DNA of 64,000 bases, from NCBI RefSeq assembly GCF_013371465.1, contig NZ_JABWDU010000005.1:62001-126000 (forward strand), in the 5' to 3' direction. This document shows, in pieces, positions 8,444-18,467 of this stretch. Source of the stretch: Ensifer oleiphilus (GTDB lineage Bacteria > Pseudomonadota > Alphaproteobacteria > Rhizobiales > Rhizobiaceae). A model generated the notes under the pieces. That model was not told where the DNA came from and did no database searches. It worked only from the letters and a program-made list of their open reading frames with translations. How positions within the stretch are numbered: the stretch's first letter is position 1; each line of letters starts with the position of its first letter. The position numbers and the translations under genes were made by a program.

Positions 8444-8890
8444 ATGACCGAGAATAACTCGACACACCAGTTGATCCCACTCGAAAACGTGGTGTTGGAA
8501 CACGCAAGCGCGGGCATCGCGCTGGGGACGGTGCGCCGGTTCGAGGAGTCCCTCGAACAGTGGCGGCTGGCCGCGCAACTGGCGGACGCAAATTTCGAGG
8601 GAGACGATCTCTATTATTGGGTCAAGGGCGGTTATGGCGCGGCTCTTCACGACGTCGGCCGTCACCGCGACAGCATCGCCGTTTCGAAGCTTGTTCGCGC
8701 TTGGACGCTTTCGCTGCGCCAGCCGCTCGCATCGTTGACCATCGCGCGTTCTTACCTGGCACTCGGCGAGGCCGAGAATGCCTATCCCCATATCCAGGAC
8801 GTCCACAGACTGGTAGGCGACGAGGTGTTCAATGTGTTCGACAGGCGGTATCTGGCAGATATCCGCAGGGCGCTTGCCGCAAAGGCGTAG
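8444..8890 (+). CDS. small TPR-like helical protein of unknown function
   Basis: 148-aa predicted soluble, mostly helical protein. Repeated helix pairs, such as RFEESLEQWRLAAQLA and LTIARSYLALGEAENAYPHI, look like tetratricopeptide units. I do not recognise a named family. ATG 8444 is chosen as the first reasonable Met; the frame extends to 8372 but the extra residues are unlike a protein start. Its end touches the convergent tetR gene (stop to stop 1 base apart). No signal peptide. Probably a real gene, as its codon use matches its neighbours. Confidence 0.6.
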   Translation: MTENNSTHQLIPLENVVLEHASAGIALGTVRRFEESLEQWRLAAQLADANFEGDDLYYWVKGGYGAALHDVGRHRDSIAVSKLVRAWTLSLRQPLASLTIARSYLALGEAENAYPHIQDVHRLVGDEVFNVFDRRYLADIRRALAAKA

Positions 8891-8891
8891 G

Positions 8892-9503
8892 TCAGGGTGC
8901 CGCGGTCATCTCCGGAGGCGCGATGCCGAGGTCGTCGGCGACGGCCTGCATCATGAGATTGCGGACCGCTGGCGGCGACAGCAGGGGGACCGGCAGCACC
9001 GCCATGCTGGAAAGGCCAATGCCGAGACCGAGGATCCGCCACGCGATCGTTTCCGGCACGGCACCTGTGCGGAATTCGCCGCCTGCAACGCCATCGGCGA
9101 TGATGCCGCAGAGCAGGCGATGCCAACAGGAAACGGCCTCAGTGTAAGCCCCGGCCAACGCGATGTCGGCCTGGGCCGCCCTCCATGCCTCCGCCCAGAA
9201 GCGCATGCCGCTCTCGCGCGCGTCGTCCGTGTGATCGCTGACGAAGAGCTTGAGTGCCGACGTCGCTCCAAGCGTCGGCCGCATCTTCACGAATTCCGCC
9301 CGCGCCGCAGCCTCGTAATATCGGAAGGCCGCACATTTGAGTTCGCTTGCGGTCTTGAAGTGATGGTGGATGATGCCGTTCGCCGCCCCCATTTCGGCGG
9401 CCACCCGACGAGTCGTCATTGCGTCGAAGCCGTCCTTCAGCATGACGGCGCTGGCGGCCGCGATGATCGCCTCGCGCCGGGCGAGGCGGGTCATGTACAC
9501 CAT
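8892..9503 (-). CDS. TetR family transcriptional regulator
   Basis: 203-aa repressor-type regulator. The N-terminal helix-turn-helix covers roughly residues 5-50 (AIIAAASAVML, then MTTRRVAAEMGAANGIIHHHF), followed by a ligand-binding helical domain. The start at 9503 has CCGGAG about 8 bases upstream; the longer frame from 9638 is unlikely. It is divergent from the GNAT gene at 9659, and a perfect 20-base palindrome lies between them. Likely controls itself and that gene. The recognition part resembles BetI-like regulators but the ligand is unknown. Confidence 0.88.
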   Translation of the reverse strand: MVYMTRLARREAIIAAASAVMLKDGFDAMTTRRVAAEMGAANGIIHHHFKTASELKCAAFRYYEAAARAEFVKMRPTLGATSALKLFVSDHTDDARESGMRFWAEAWRAAQADIALAGAYTEAVSCWHRLLCGIIADGVAGGEFRTGAVPETIAWRILGLGIGLSSMAVLPVPLLSPPAVRNLMMQAVADDLGIAPPEMTAAP

Positions 9504-9557
9504 ATTCAGTCTCCGGTTGTGTGCGATTGACATAGCGCAGATTTGATCATATGTCCA

Positions 9558-9577
9558 ATTTGAGCGTTGGCTCAAAT
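9558..9577. promoter_or_regulatory. candidate TetR operator, perfect 8-4-8 palindrome
   Basis: ATTTGAGC, four bases, GCTCAAAT: a perfect inverted repeat 55 bases upstream of tetR and 81 bases upstream of the divergent GNAT gene. Size and position fit a TetR dimer site. Inferred from symmetry only. Confidence 0.6.
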
Positions 9578-9658
9578 CGTTGGCGGACGATCTAAAACCG
9601 CGGCCGGCCTTTTTGGTCTGGTCCTCGTTTTCATCCATTTTATTTTTAGGAAACGCTC

Positions 9659-10150
9659 ATGAGCGAACATGCATTGCCGTCCGATGCCGAAATTACCTTC
9701 CGCCGTATCTCGGCACTGACCGTCTGCGACGTCTGCGAACTCAGCGAAACGCTGAACGAAGAACAGCGCAACATGGTGGCCGACAACGGCACGTCGATTG
9801 CCGAAGCACATTTCTCCGAGAATGCCTGGTTTCGCGCAATCTACGCCGAGGAGACGCTCGTCGGTTTCATCATGCTGCACCAGGGATCGGATTGGGACGA
9901 TGGCATCGATTGCCCCGGCGTCTACCTGTGGCGCTTCATGATCGCCCGTCCTTTTCAGGGCAAGGGTATCGGCAAGAAGGCGATCGACCTTGTCGTGCGC
10001 GACCTCAAGGCGCGCGGCATTCGCGAGCTTTACACCAGCTACGGCCTGGGCGAGGCAAGCCCGGAAGGTTTCTACACGGGACTGGGCTTTGTTCGAACAG
10101 GTGACAGCTACGGCGAAGAGCCGGAGGCCGTGCTCAAGTTTGCGGCCTGA
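9659..10150 (+). CDS. GNAT family N-acetyltransferase
   Basis: 163-aa acetyl-CoA-dependent acetyltransferase. The acetyl-CoA motif A is visible as WRFMIARPFQGKGIGKKA (Q/R-x-x-G-x-G/A type) near residues 90-107, followed by the C-terminal YTGLGFVRTG strand-turn. The overall form resembles diamine (spermidine) acetyltransferases, but the substrate cannot be fixed. TAGGAAA is a good ribosome site upstream. It is divergent from tetR across a palindrome, which suggests TetR control. Confidence 0.85.
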   Translation: MSEHALPSDAEITFRRISALTVCDVCELSETLNEEQRNMVADNGTSIAEAHFSENAWFRAIYAEETLVGFIMLHQGSDWDDGIDCPGVYLWRFMIARPFQGKGIGKKAIDLVVRDLKARGIRELYTSYGLGEASPEGFYTGLGFVRTGDSYGEEPEAVLKFAA

Positions 10151-10209
10151 ACGAGACATCATTGGCGGCACTCGACCCGGCGTCGCCCGAAATAATTTAC
10201 GAGAGAGAC

Positions 10210-11523
10210 ATGCAAAACGACCTACACGAGGCCAATCGGCTCTCATGGAATGCGGCAACCGCCGCACACAACAGCCACAAGGGTGATCAAGGCGCGTTCT
10301 TGCGCAACGGAGGCTCGACGCTCTATCCCGAAGAGATCGAACTGCTCGGCGACTTGGCCGGCCTCGATCTCTTGCATCTGCAATGCAACTCCGGCCAGGA
10401 CAGTTTGAGCCTTGTCCGCCTGGGCGCCAAGGTCACCGGCGTCGATATTTCCGACGAAGCGATCGCATTTGCCACACGGCTTTCGAGCGAAAGCGGCATT
10501 GCGGCGACTTTCGAGCGCGCCGATCTTTTTCACTGGTTCGAAGGCGCTCGAGCACGCGGTGCGGTGTTCGATCGCGTCTTTGCATCCTATGGCACGATAT
10601 GCTGGTTATCCGACCTCGGCCTTTGGGCTCGAGGTATCGCGTCGGTATTGAAGCCGGGCGGCCGGTTTGCCCTCATCGAGTTTCACCCGTTTGCGATGGT
10701 CTTCGATGAAACGTGGACGCCGCGCTACGACTATGCACCCCGCGAGCCGGTCTGCGAAGCAGGTGTTGGCGACTATGTCGCGGCGTCAGGCGCAGGGTTG
10801 GCTCCGAACGGCTACGAGCAGGGTGTCGTGGATTTTCGCAACCCCCACCCCTCATTCGAGTTCAATTGGGGCATAGCAGACGTCGTCCAGGCGTTGATCG
10901 ACGCTGGTCTCAAGATTGAGCACTTTAGGGAATATCCCTATGCCAACGGCTGGGTCGGCTTTGAGGGGATGCGTGATAGCGGCGGCGGACGGATGCTGCC
11001 ACCAGAGACTATGCCCGGCATTCCGCTGATGTACGCGATTGCGGCGACCAAGCCTGAGACAACGGCTCCGGTCAGGGCACGGTCAGAACCAATCATACGG
11101 CCCTACCGTGCCGAGGATCGTGACAGGCTGGCCGCCATCTGGCTGTCTGCCTCGCGTATCGGGCATCCTTTCCTTGGCGAAGAGCGTCTGCTGACCCAAC
11201 TCGAGATGGTCCGCGACACCTATCTGCCGATGGCCGACAATTGGGTCGCAGAGGTCGATGGCCGTCCGGCGGGCTTCATCGGTCTGATCGACAGTTTTGT
11301 CGGCGGGCTGTTCGTCGATCCGGAGATCCATGGCGCCGGTATCGGCCGGGGGCTGATTGAGCACGCAGCGGCGCGGCTCGGTCATCTTGACGTCAGCGTC
11401 TATGCCGACAACGCGAGCGCTGTCGAATTCTATCGCCGTCGCGGTTTTGTCGAGACGGGCCGACAGGAAACGGACGACGAAGGATTGCCGTTCGCGGTGA
11501 TCCACATGTCCCGCGCCTCCTGA
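10210..11523 (+). CDS. fusion protein: SAM methyltransferase + GNAT acetyltransferase
   Basis: 437-aa two-domain enzyme. Residues about 1-275 are a class I methyltransferase: SAM loop LLHLQCNSGQDSLSLVRLG, acidic loop VTGVDISDEAI, and the LKPGGRFALIEFHPF motif. Residues about 295-437 form a GNAT domain starting EPIIRPYRAEDRDRLAA, with the acetyl-CoA loop in PEIHGAGIGRGLIEH and the end AVEFYRRRGFVETGR. ATG 10210 follows GAGAGAG; the frame open from 10162 has no better start. Each domain alone is common; the fusion is less so and suggests sequential methylation and acetylation of one small molecule (inference). A strong hairpin follows. Confidence 0.82.
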   Translation: MQNDLHEANRLSWNAATAAHNSHKGDQGAFLRNGGSTLYPEEIELLGDLAGLDLLHLQCNSGQDSLSLVRLGAKVTGVDISDEAIAFATRLSSESGIAATFERADLFHWFEGARARGAVFDRVFASYGTICWLSDLGLWARGIASVLKPGGRFALIEFHPFAMVFDETWTPRYDYAPREPVCEAGVGDYVAASGAGLAPNGYEQGVVDFRNPHPSFEFNWGIADVVQALIDAGLKIEHFREYPYANGWVGFEGMRDSGGGRMLPPETMPGIPLMYAIAATKPETTAPVRARSEPIIRPYRAEDRDRLAAIWLSASRIGHPFLGEERLLTQLEMVRDTYLPMADNWVAEVDGRPAGFIGLIDSFVGGLFVDPEIHGAGIGRGLIEHAAARLGHLDVSVYADNASAVEFYRRRGFVETGRQETDDEGLPFAVIHMSRAS

Positions 11524-11535
11524 GGCAACAGATAA

Positions 11536-11566
11536 CCGCCAGGGCCGACCGTTTCGGCCCTGGCGG
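11536..11566 (+). terminator. hairpin after the methyltransferase-GNAT gene
   Basis: A perfect 13-base stem, CCGCCAGGGCCGA / TCGGCCCTGGCGG with a 5-base loop, starts 12 bases past the stop. The tail ATTATT is only partly T-rich. It separates this gene from tpiA. Confidence 0.6.
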
Positions 11567-11651
11567 ATTATTCCGCAGGCGATGCTTTCTTTTGCCGGTG
11601 GCATTTGCTAGGCCGCTTTCCGGAGAAAATACCTGACCCGGAGGAAATTTC

Positions 11652-12422
11652 ATGACGCCTGACATCCGCCCGCTCGTCGCCGGAAACTGGAAGATGAACG
11701 GAACGCGCGCCTCGCTCGATCAGATCAAGGCGATGGCCGAAGGGGTCAAGGGCGATCTGTCGGGTAAGGTCGAGACGCTGATCTGCCCGCCCGCCACGCT
11801 GCTCTATGTTGCGACGGCCCTGTGCGACGACAGCCCTCTGATGATCGGCGCCCAGGATTGCCATCAGAAGCAGTCCGGCGCACACACCGGCGACGTTTCG
11901 GCCGAGATGATCGCCGATTGCTTCGGCACCCATGTGATCGTTGGCCATTCCGAGCGTCGCACCGATCATGCCGAACAGGATGGGCTGGTTCGCGCCAAAG
12001 CGGACGCCGCACATGCCGCCGAACTCATCGCCATTGTCTGCATCGGCGAAACCGGTGACGAGCGCAAGGCGGGCAAGACACTCGATGTGCTCAAGCGTCA
12101 GCTCGGCGAAAGCCTGCCTGATACCGCCACGGCGGAAAACACCGTTATCGCCTATGAGCCTGTCTGGGCCATCGGCACTGGCCTCACGCCTACGACCGCC
12201 GACGTCGAAGAGGCGCATGCTTTCATGCGCAAGGAACTGGTGTCCCGTTTCGGTGCTTCCGGGGCAAAGATGCGCATTCTCTACGGCGGTTCGGTCAAGC
12301 CGTCCAATGCCCGCGAGCTGATGGGCGTTGCCAATGTCGATGGTGCACTGATCGGCGGCGCAAGCTTGAAAGCCGAAGACTTTCTCGCCATCTACCGGGC
12401 ATATGAAGATTTGACGGCCTGA
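11652..12422 (+). CDS. tpiA: triosephosphate isomerase
   Basis: 256-aa TIM-barrel enzyme that interconverts dihydroxyacetone phosphate and glyceraldehyde 3-phosphate in the cytoplasm. Catalytic signatures are the Lys in GNWKMNG near the N terminus, the His in VGHSERR and the Glu in the [11 protein letters not shown] loop. The phosphate-binding YGGSVKP is near the end. Full length for the family. GGAGGAAATTTC precedes the ATG. It stands alone, between a hairpin and secG. Confidence 0.97.
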   Translation: MTPDIRPLVAGNWKMNGTRASLDQIKAMAEGVKGDLSGKVETLICPPATLLYVATALCDDSPLMIGAQDCHQKQSGAHTGDVSAEMIADCFGTHVIVGHSERRTDHAEQDGLVRAKADAAHAAELIAIVCIGETGDERKAGKTLDVLKRQLGESLPDTATAENTVIAYEPVWAIGTGLTPTTADVEEAHAFMRKELVSRFGASGAKMRILYGGSVKPSNARELMGVANVDGALIGGASLKAEDFLAIYRAYEDLTA

Positions 12423-12556
12423 TTGTCCGGCACAGGCCGGGCAGGGGGTTGGAATAGCGGACAGGTTGGTATAAAGAGGCGCGAAAATTGCGCCCAGGAA
12501 ACCCCGTGTCCGCGCAAGATTTGATTCGTTTGCCCAAAGGGCAGGACTGGAAGCTG

Positions 12557-13027
12557 ATGCAGACCGTACTACTCGTCATCTATCTCATGGTCGTCGTTGC
12601 CCTGATCGGCGTCGTTCTCATTCAGCGTTCCGAAGGCGGTGGCCTCGGCATCGGCGGCGGTTCGGGCTTCATGTCCGCGCGCGGCACTGCCAATGCGCTG
12701 ACCCGCACGACCGCGATCCTTGCCGCGCTGTTCTTCGTTCTGGCCCTGGCGATGGGCATCCTCGCCCGTTACCAGCCGCAGGCGACCGATATCCTCGACC
12801 GTATTCCGGGCACCAGCTCGGGCGGCGGCGTCCTCGACTCGCTCGGCGGCGGCAGCACCCAGGCACCGGCCGGTGGCGCAACGCAGCAGCCGGCGACCGG
12901 CAACGGCGCCGCAGCGCCGGCTCCCGCAACGACTGGCGAAGCTCCGGCCGGCGGTGCTGCGACAACGCAGACGCCCGCAGGCGGCGCCAACAGCAATACG
13001 GGATCGCAAGTTCCCAGCGGCCAATAA
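12557..13027 (+). CDS. secG: preprotein translocase subunit SecG
   Basis: 156-aa membrane component of the SecYEG channel. The first 75 residues are the SecG core: a hydrophobic helix, the conserved VVLIQRSEGGGLG loop, GTANALTRTTAILAALFF, and a second helix. The rest is a low-complexity tail rich in Gly, Ala, Pro, Thr and Gln, typical of rhizobial SecG and longer than the E. coli protein. ATG 12557 is chosen because it starts the first helix. Followed by a strong terminator. Confidence 0.93.
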   Translation: MQTVLLVIYLMVVVALIGVVLIQRSEGGGLGIGGGSGFMSARGTANALTRTTAILAALFFVLALAMGILARYQPQATDILDRIPGTSSGGGVLDSLGGGSTQAPAGGATQQPATGNGAAAPAPATTGEAPAGGAATTQTPAGGANSNTGSQVPSGQ

Positions 13028-13049
13028 GGTCGCAATTCAGAAGAACCCG

Positions 13050-13080
13050 CCGGCGGATGGCACCATCCGCCGGTTTTGTT
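13050..13080 (+). terminator. rho-independent terminator after secG
   Basis: The 11-base stem CCGGCGGATGG / CCATCCGCCGG runs from 13050 to 13073 (inner pairs open to form a loop) and is followed by TTTTGTTTTG. Confidence 0.85.
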
Positions 13081-13111
13081 TTGTGTGAAAATCAGATTCC
13101 CTTCGAAGACG

Positions 13112-14806
<1,695 letters not shown>

Positions 14807-14827
14807 TACGTGATTTTGCTTTTAAAA

Positions 14828-14861
14828 GAAAACGGCCGGTCCCTTGTGACCGGCCGTTTTC
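14828..14861. terminator. bidirectional terminator between pyrG and the sdpI-like gene
   Basis: A perfect 14-base stem with a 6-base loop (left arm 14828-14841, right arm 14848-14861). It has AAAA on the left and TTTT on the right of the GC core, so it can stop transcription from both convergent genes. Confidence 0.88.
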
Positions 14862-14885
14862 GTTTCGGTATCCTGTGCGGAATGG

Positions 14886-15545
14886 TTACCGGCGTGACGG
14901 CTGTCCTTGCCGGCGGGAGAAGATGTAGCTGTAAAGGCTGCCGACGGCGAACGGCAGCATGAAGGCTGCGATCGTCACCACCGCGAGCAGCGGTCCGGCG
15001 TTCAGGGCCAGTGCGGCCAGCATCAGCAGGATGCCGGCTGCCATCATCAGCTTACCGGTCAGGCGATGCGTCGCCGCCCAGTTGGCTGGGTCGGCGAGCG
15101 TCCATGGCAGGCGGAGCCCGGCAAATCCATTGGGTTGCGATTTCGGCATCACGTTGCCGATGACGACGGAAAGCAGACCCATCGCGAACGCGATGACGTT
15201 GACCATCGATACGTCGAACCCGAGGCCGATAAGCACGATGACGGTTTGAATTGCCACAAAAAGCGCAAGAATGCCGATCGACGCCGCGACGACGAGATGG
15301 CGACCGGCCTGTCGTCCGGGTGCAAAGCGGTCGGCGAAAGCCATCAAAACCAGAACGACGGTTGCACCGAGCGGAGCTGTCAGCAGCGCCCGGTCGCGCG
15401 GCCAGAACGCATCCGGCTTGCCGTCGATGCCCCAATGGATCGGAAGCTCTGTGGCGGACGGGATCATGAGGTAGCCGGAAAGCGTCGTGGCGACGAGGGC
15501 GGCCGCCAAGGGCAGCAGCAGGGGAGCGCGCAGCACAGATGTCAT
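14886..15545 (-). CDS. SdpI-like / DUF1648 membrane protein
   Basis: 219-aa inner-membrane protein with about six helices. The N-terminal part has the DUF1648 signature PIHWGIDGKPDAFWPRD after the first helix; the rest resembles SdpI, the immunity and signalling protein of the Bacillus SdpC toxin system. The start at 15545 lies in the 4-base overlap with the ArsR-type gene. A longer open frame to 16232 lacks protein-like content. No SdpC-like toxin gene is visible nearby, so a plain membrane stress role is equally possible. Confidence 0.82.
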   Translation of the reverse strand: MTSVLRAPLLLPLAAALVATTLSGYLMIPSATELPIHWGIDGKPDAFWPRDRALLTAPLGATVVLVLMAFADRFAPGRQAGRHLVVAASIGILALFVAIQTVIVLIGLGFDVSMVNVIAFAMGLLSVVIGNVMPKSQPNGFAGLRLPWTLADPANWAATHRLTGKLMMAAGILLMLAALALNAGPLLAVVTIAAFMLPFAVGSLYSYIFSRRQGQPSRR

Positions 15546-15817
15546 GGCGTTTGATCCTTCTTGCCCAGAAGTCCGCTCAAGGCTTCTTCCAGGATGGACA
15601 TGTTGAGATGATAGATGAGGCTCGTGCCCCGGCGTTCCACCGCGACCAGTTCTGCATCGCGTAGCTTGTTGAAGTGCACCGAAAGCGTCGGCTTGGTCAG
15701 GTCGAAATGACCGGCAAGCTCGCCGGCGCTCATCGGGCGGGTCTTCAGCAGGGTCAGAATTTGTCGGCGTACCGGGTGCGAAAGCGCTTCGAAGACGGTG
15801 TTGATCCGCATGGCCAT
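15542..15817 (-). CDS. SdpR-like ArsR family autorepressor
   Basis: 91-aa winged-helix regulator (97 aa if it begins at 15835). The core reads VFEALSHPVRRQILTLLKT, then the recognition region AGELAGHFDLTKPTLSVHF, then a wing with VERRGTSLIYHL. It matches the SdpR autorepressor family. No metal-binding Cys pair of the ArsR/SmtB kind is seen. Overlaps the sdpI-like gene by 4 bases. An inverted repeat lies just upstream. The exact start is unsure because no clear ribosome site precedes any Met. Confidence 0.85.
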   Translation of the reverse strand: MAMRINTVFEALSHPVRRQILTLLKTRPMSAGELAGHFDLTKPTLSVHFNKLRDAELVAVERRGTSLIYHLNMSILEEALSGLLGKKDQTP

Positions 15818-15837
15818 GATCCATTGTTGGCACATAG

Positions 15838-15853
15838 TTAGATAGATATCTAA
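15838..15853. promoter_or_regulatory. candidate SdpR operator, 7-2-7 inverted repeat
   Basis: TTAGATA-GA-TATCTAA is a perfect inverted repeat 20 bases upstream of the preferred sdpR-like start. Size and place fit autorepression by an ArsR-type dimer. Confidence 0.6.
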
Positions 15854-15943
15854 TTAGTGTCAACACGAACAAATGAACCAGTTGAATACCGAACCGCCCG
15901 GCGCGAAAGGCGCGCTTGGCGCTTCGAGTTTCGGTCTGAAGCG

Positions 15944-17137
15944 CTATCGCTGATCCGCGCTTGCGAGCTTGCGCCATTGCGGGATGCGCCAGATGGTGGC
16001 CAAGCGCAACAGCCACTCCAGCGGACCATAGGCGAAGCGCTGCATCCACCAGCCGCTGAGAACGAGCTGGGCCGCGTAGACGATGAGGGCAATCGACACG
16101 GTTTCGAGCGCCGACACGCGACCCACCAGGCCGAGACCATAGCCATGGAAGATCAGCGCGCACATGAGCGATTGCAGCAGGTAGTTGGAAAGCGCGGTGC
16201 GACCGGCCGGCGCCAGCCGATCGCGCAGCCATCGGCCGCCGGTACTATCAAGGAACAGCACCATGGCGCCGACATAGGCTCCCGTCAGCAACGGCGCGGT
16301 CAAGAGCCCGATAGCGAGCCCGATGATCGCCAGCGGCGTTTCGCTCATCGCGACGCCGGTATAGGCATAGACGACGGCGCCGGGCAGGCCGACGAAGAGG
16401 CCGAGCCAAACGAGCCGCCGCAGCAGGGCGCGGTTCTCCTGCGGGCGAGACAGGATCTGCCGGCGCCCGGCAATCAGGCCGATGAGGAACATTGCGAGCG
16501 CCGATTGCGCCTGCAGCAAGCCAAGGATGACCCAGACCGACGAAAGCTCGGTCAGGTGCTGGCCGATGATCGATTGCCAATTGCCCCTGAAGGCCGCTTC
16601 CGTCGCCGCAGCCGTAGCGATGATCGTGTCCCGATCGACAGGGGGCGGTTCCATGGTCGCGACGACGCCAAGCGCGAACCACGCGAGAGCCGTACCGATC
16701 ACGAGAAAGCAAGCAAGACGCCGGAGTGCGGCATCACTTCGCGTCCGCAACATCATCAGCACGACGCCGAGAACGGCGTAGGTCGTCAGGATGTCGCCGT
16801 GAAACAAAAGCACCGCATGCGCCAACCCGATCAGCCAGAGCCCCACTTGGCGCCGCAGGAGCCGCGGCACGAAGGCGTCGCCGGCCTTTTCGGCAGAGCG
16901 CATCTGGAGGGTAAAACTGTAGCCGAAGAGGAAGGAGAAGAGCAGGTAGAACTTCATTTCGAAGAACAGCGCGACGATCACGTGCACGGCGCGATCGAGA
17001 CCGGTATCGAACGATGGATCCGGTAACTCCAGGCCGTAGAACGCCGACGCGAAGGCCATCGTATTCACGAGCAGGATGCCGAGCAACGCGAAGCCTCGCA
17101 GTGCATCGACCCCGTCTATGCGGTCTTGGGTGGTCAT
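15944..17137 (-). CDS. DUF418 family membrane protein
   Basis: 397-aa polytopic membrane protein. The N terminus RIDGVDALRGFALLGILLVN is the typical DUF418/acyltransferase-3-like opening; the C-terminal third has the DUF418 pattern (LAPAGRTALSNYLLQSL, then a Trp-rich GWWMQRFAYGPLEWLLR). About ten membrane helices. Biochemical role unknown; relatives include YeiB. CGGAGATAACC precedes the ATG at 17137. Codes on the same strand as the sdpR-like gene but 105 bases upstream of it. Confidence 0.82.
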   Translation of the reverse strand: MTTQDRIDGVDALRGFALLGILLVNTMAFASAFYGLELPDPSFDTGLDRAVHVIVALFFEMKFYLLFSFLFGYSFTLQMRSAEKAGDAFVPRLLRRQVGLWLIGLAHAVLLFHGDILTTYAVLGVVLMMLRTRSDAALRRLACFLVIGTALAWFALGVVATMEPPPVDRDTIIATAAATEAAFRGNWQSIIGQHLTELSSVWVILGLLQAQSALAMFLIGLIAGRRQILSRPQENRALLRRLVWLGLFVGLPGAVVYAYTGVAMSETPLAIIGLAIGLLTAPLLTGAYVGAMVLFLDSTGGRWLRDRLAPAGRTALSNYLLQSLMCALIFHGYGLGLVGRVSALETVSIALIVYAAQLVLSGWWMQRFAYGPLEWLLRLATIWRIPQWRKLASADQR

Positions 17138-17423
17138 GGTTATCTCCGTAACGGCAGGCGTTTTTAAACACCTGCCGGATCCCCCTGATTCAAAACATCT
17201 CTCGGAGAACGGGTGGCTCGGTAGAGCGGTCATACGGCCGCTCCAACGATCCTTGTCGGCAGTGCGCCGCGTCAGCCGTCCATTGGTGATTAAGTTGCGT
17301 CAATTAATAAATAGAGTAATCTATCTAGTAACTAACGTTGGCGACGTCAAGGCTCTCGCCGGGCGCGGCGCCCGCGACGTGTTTAAAGGGCAGGTTTTGG
17401 AGATAGCAGTCCGCTTGAGGCCA

Positions 17424-18077
17424 CTATTTGGCCGCGGCGTTAGCCCTCAGCCATAAGGTCTGGCGCCGGGCGCGACGCATTGCTGTAAAGGCCGCACCGA
17501 TTGCGATGACGACAAGGGCGGCGAGCATCACTTCACTATCGCCGAGCCATAGCCCTTCAAAAGCGGAAACCACGGCCGCGAGCGTGATCGCCGCCATGCG
17601 GTGCTGTTTTGCCATCGGGCCGGAAAAGTCGCTCGGCGCACCATTGGCGCGTCCGAGTTCGCGCACATAGGCGGTGAGGACGGCGCAGGCGCCGGCGGCA
17701 AAGCCGAGCGCGGGCAGGCCTATGCCGTAGCCAGCGCCGACGAGAATGAAGAGGTCGGCGACGCGATCGGGAAATTCATTCCAGAACGGGCCGTCCGGAG
17801 CACCCTTGCCACCTTCGACGGCAACCATGCCGTCAAACAGATTGCAGAGCAGGCGCAATTGGCAGAACAGCGCCGCCGCGATGAAAAGCAGGGACCGAAG
17901 CCCGTCCTGGGTCTCGCTTGTCAGCCAGAAGGCAAGTCCTGCCATCGCCGCGGCGGCCATGCTCGCCTGCGATATCTGGTTGGGCGTGATCGCCATCGCT
18001 GCCAGCCGCCGGGCGATCGTCTGCGCCCAGCGGGTATTGCGGCTCGCGAGCGGCCTTCGGTCACCGGTGTCTGTCAT
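17424..18077 (-). CDS. CDP-alcohol phosphatidyltransferase family protein, variant motif
   Basis: 217-aa membrane enzyme predicted to join a CDP-lipid to an alcohol head group. The family motif is D-x2-D-G-x2-A-R-x8-G-x3-D-x3-D. Here it reads N-LF-D-G-MV-A-V-x8-G-x3-N-x3-D, so the first and third Asp are Asn and the Arg is Val. About six membrane helices. It is the last gene of plsC-cdsA-membrane protein-this gene, with 3 bases after the previous stop. The pairing with a CdsA homologue recalls E. coli YnbA-YnbB. The head group is unknown. Confidence 0.78.
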   Translation of the reverse strand: MTDTGDRRPLASRNTRWAQTIARRLAAMAITPNQISQASMAAAAMAGLAFWLTSETQDGLRSLLFIAAALFCQLRLLCNLFDGMVAVEGGKGAPDGPFWNEFPDRVADLFILVGAGYGIGLPALGFAAGACAVLTAYVRELGRANGAPSDFSGPMAKQHRMAAITLAAVVSAFEGLWLGDSEVMLAALVVIAIGAAFTAMRRARRQTLWLRANAAAK

Positions 18078-18080
18078 GGT

Positions 18081-18467
18081 TCAATTTCCCCCGCGGCTGA
18101 TCGAATAGTTGTAGGCGACCGCATAGCTGGTCGAGACCAGAAGCGGTACGGCAATGGTCTTCAGAATTTCCGGTGTACCGGTCGCCGCATGGATGGCGAC
18201 GAGAATGGTCGTCGAGGCAAGGCTGGCGAGAAGCGGCGGCATCCAAAGCCGTGCGGCACCGCGGAACCGATTAGACAGCGCATCGATCGACGATTTCAGG
18301 CAAAGCGTCAGCGCGGCTGAAAGCGCACCCTGCACCAGGCCGGCGACGAGCGGCCGCGGCATAGGGTGGTGGTGGTTGGCAAAAAGTGCCCATCCGCCCA
18401 TGGCGAAAAAGGCGAAAAGCACATGGACGACGCTGCTGCGAGCAACGGCGCGCAGGTGGCTGCTCAT
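18081..18467 (-). CDS. small membrane protein of phospholipid operon
   Basis: 128-aa hydrophobic protein with three or four predicted helices (AVARSSVVHVLFAFFAMGGW, PLVAGLVQGALSAALTL, and ASLASTTILVAIHA). No family recognised. Its start lies in the cdsA-like stop (ATGA overlap) and it ends 3 bases before the CDP-alcohol transferase start. Translational coupling suggests a partner of the lipid enzymes, perhaps a subunit or a flippase (inference). Confidence 0.65.
   Translation of the reverse strand: MSSHLRAVARSSVVHVLFAFFAMGGWALFANHHHPMPRPLVAGLVQGALSAALTLCLKSSIDALSNRFRGAARLWMPPLLASLASTTILVAIHAATGTPEILKTIAVPLLVSTSYAVAYNYSISRGGN

Noticed and set aside
15545-16232. N-terminal extension of the SdpI-like protein
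   Set aside because: The extra 229 codons overlap the sdpR-like gene and the DUF418 gene, and the true start is the ATGA overlap.
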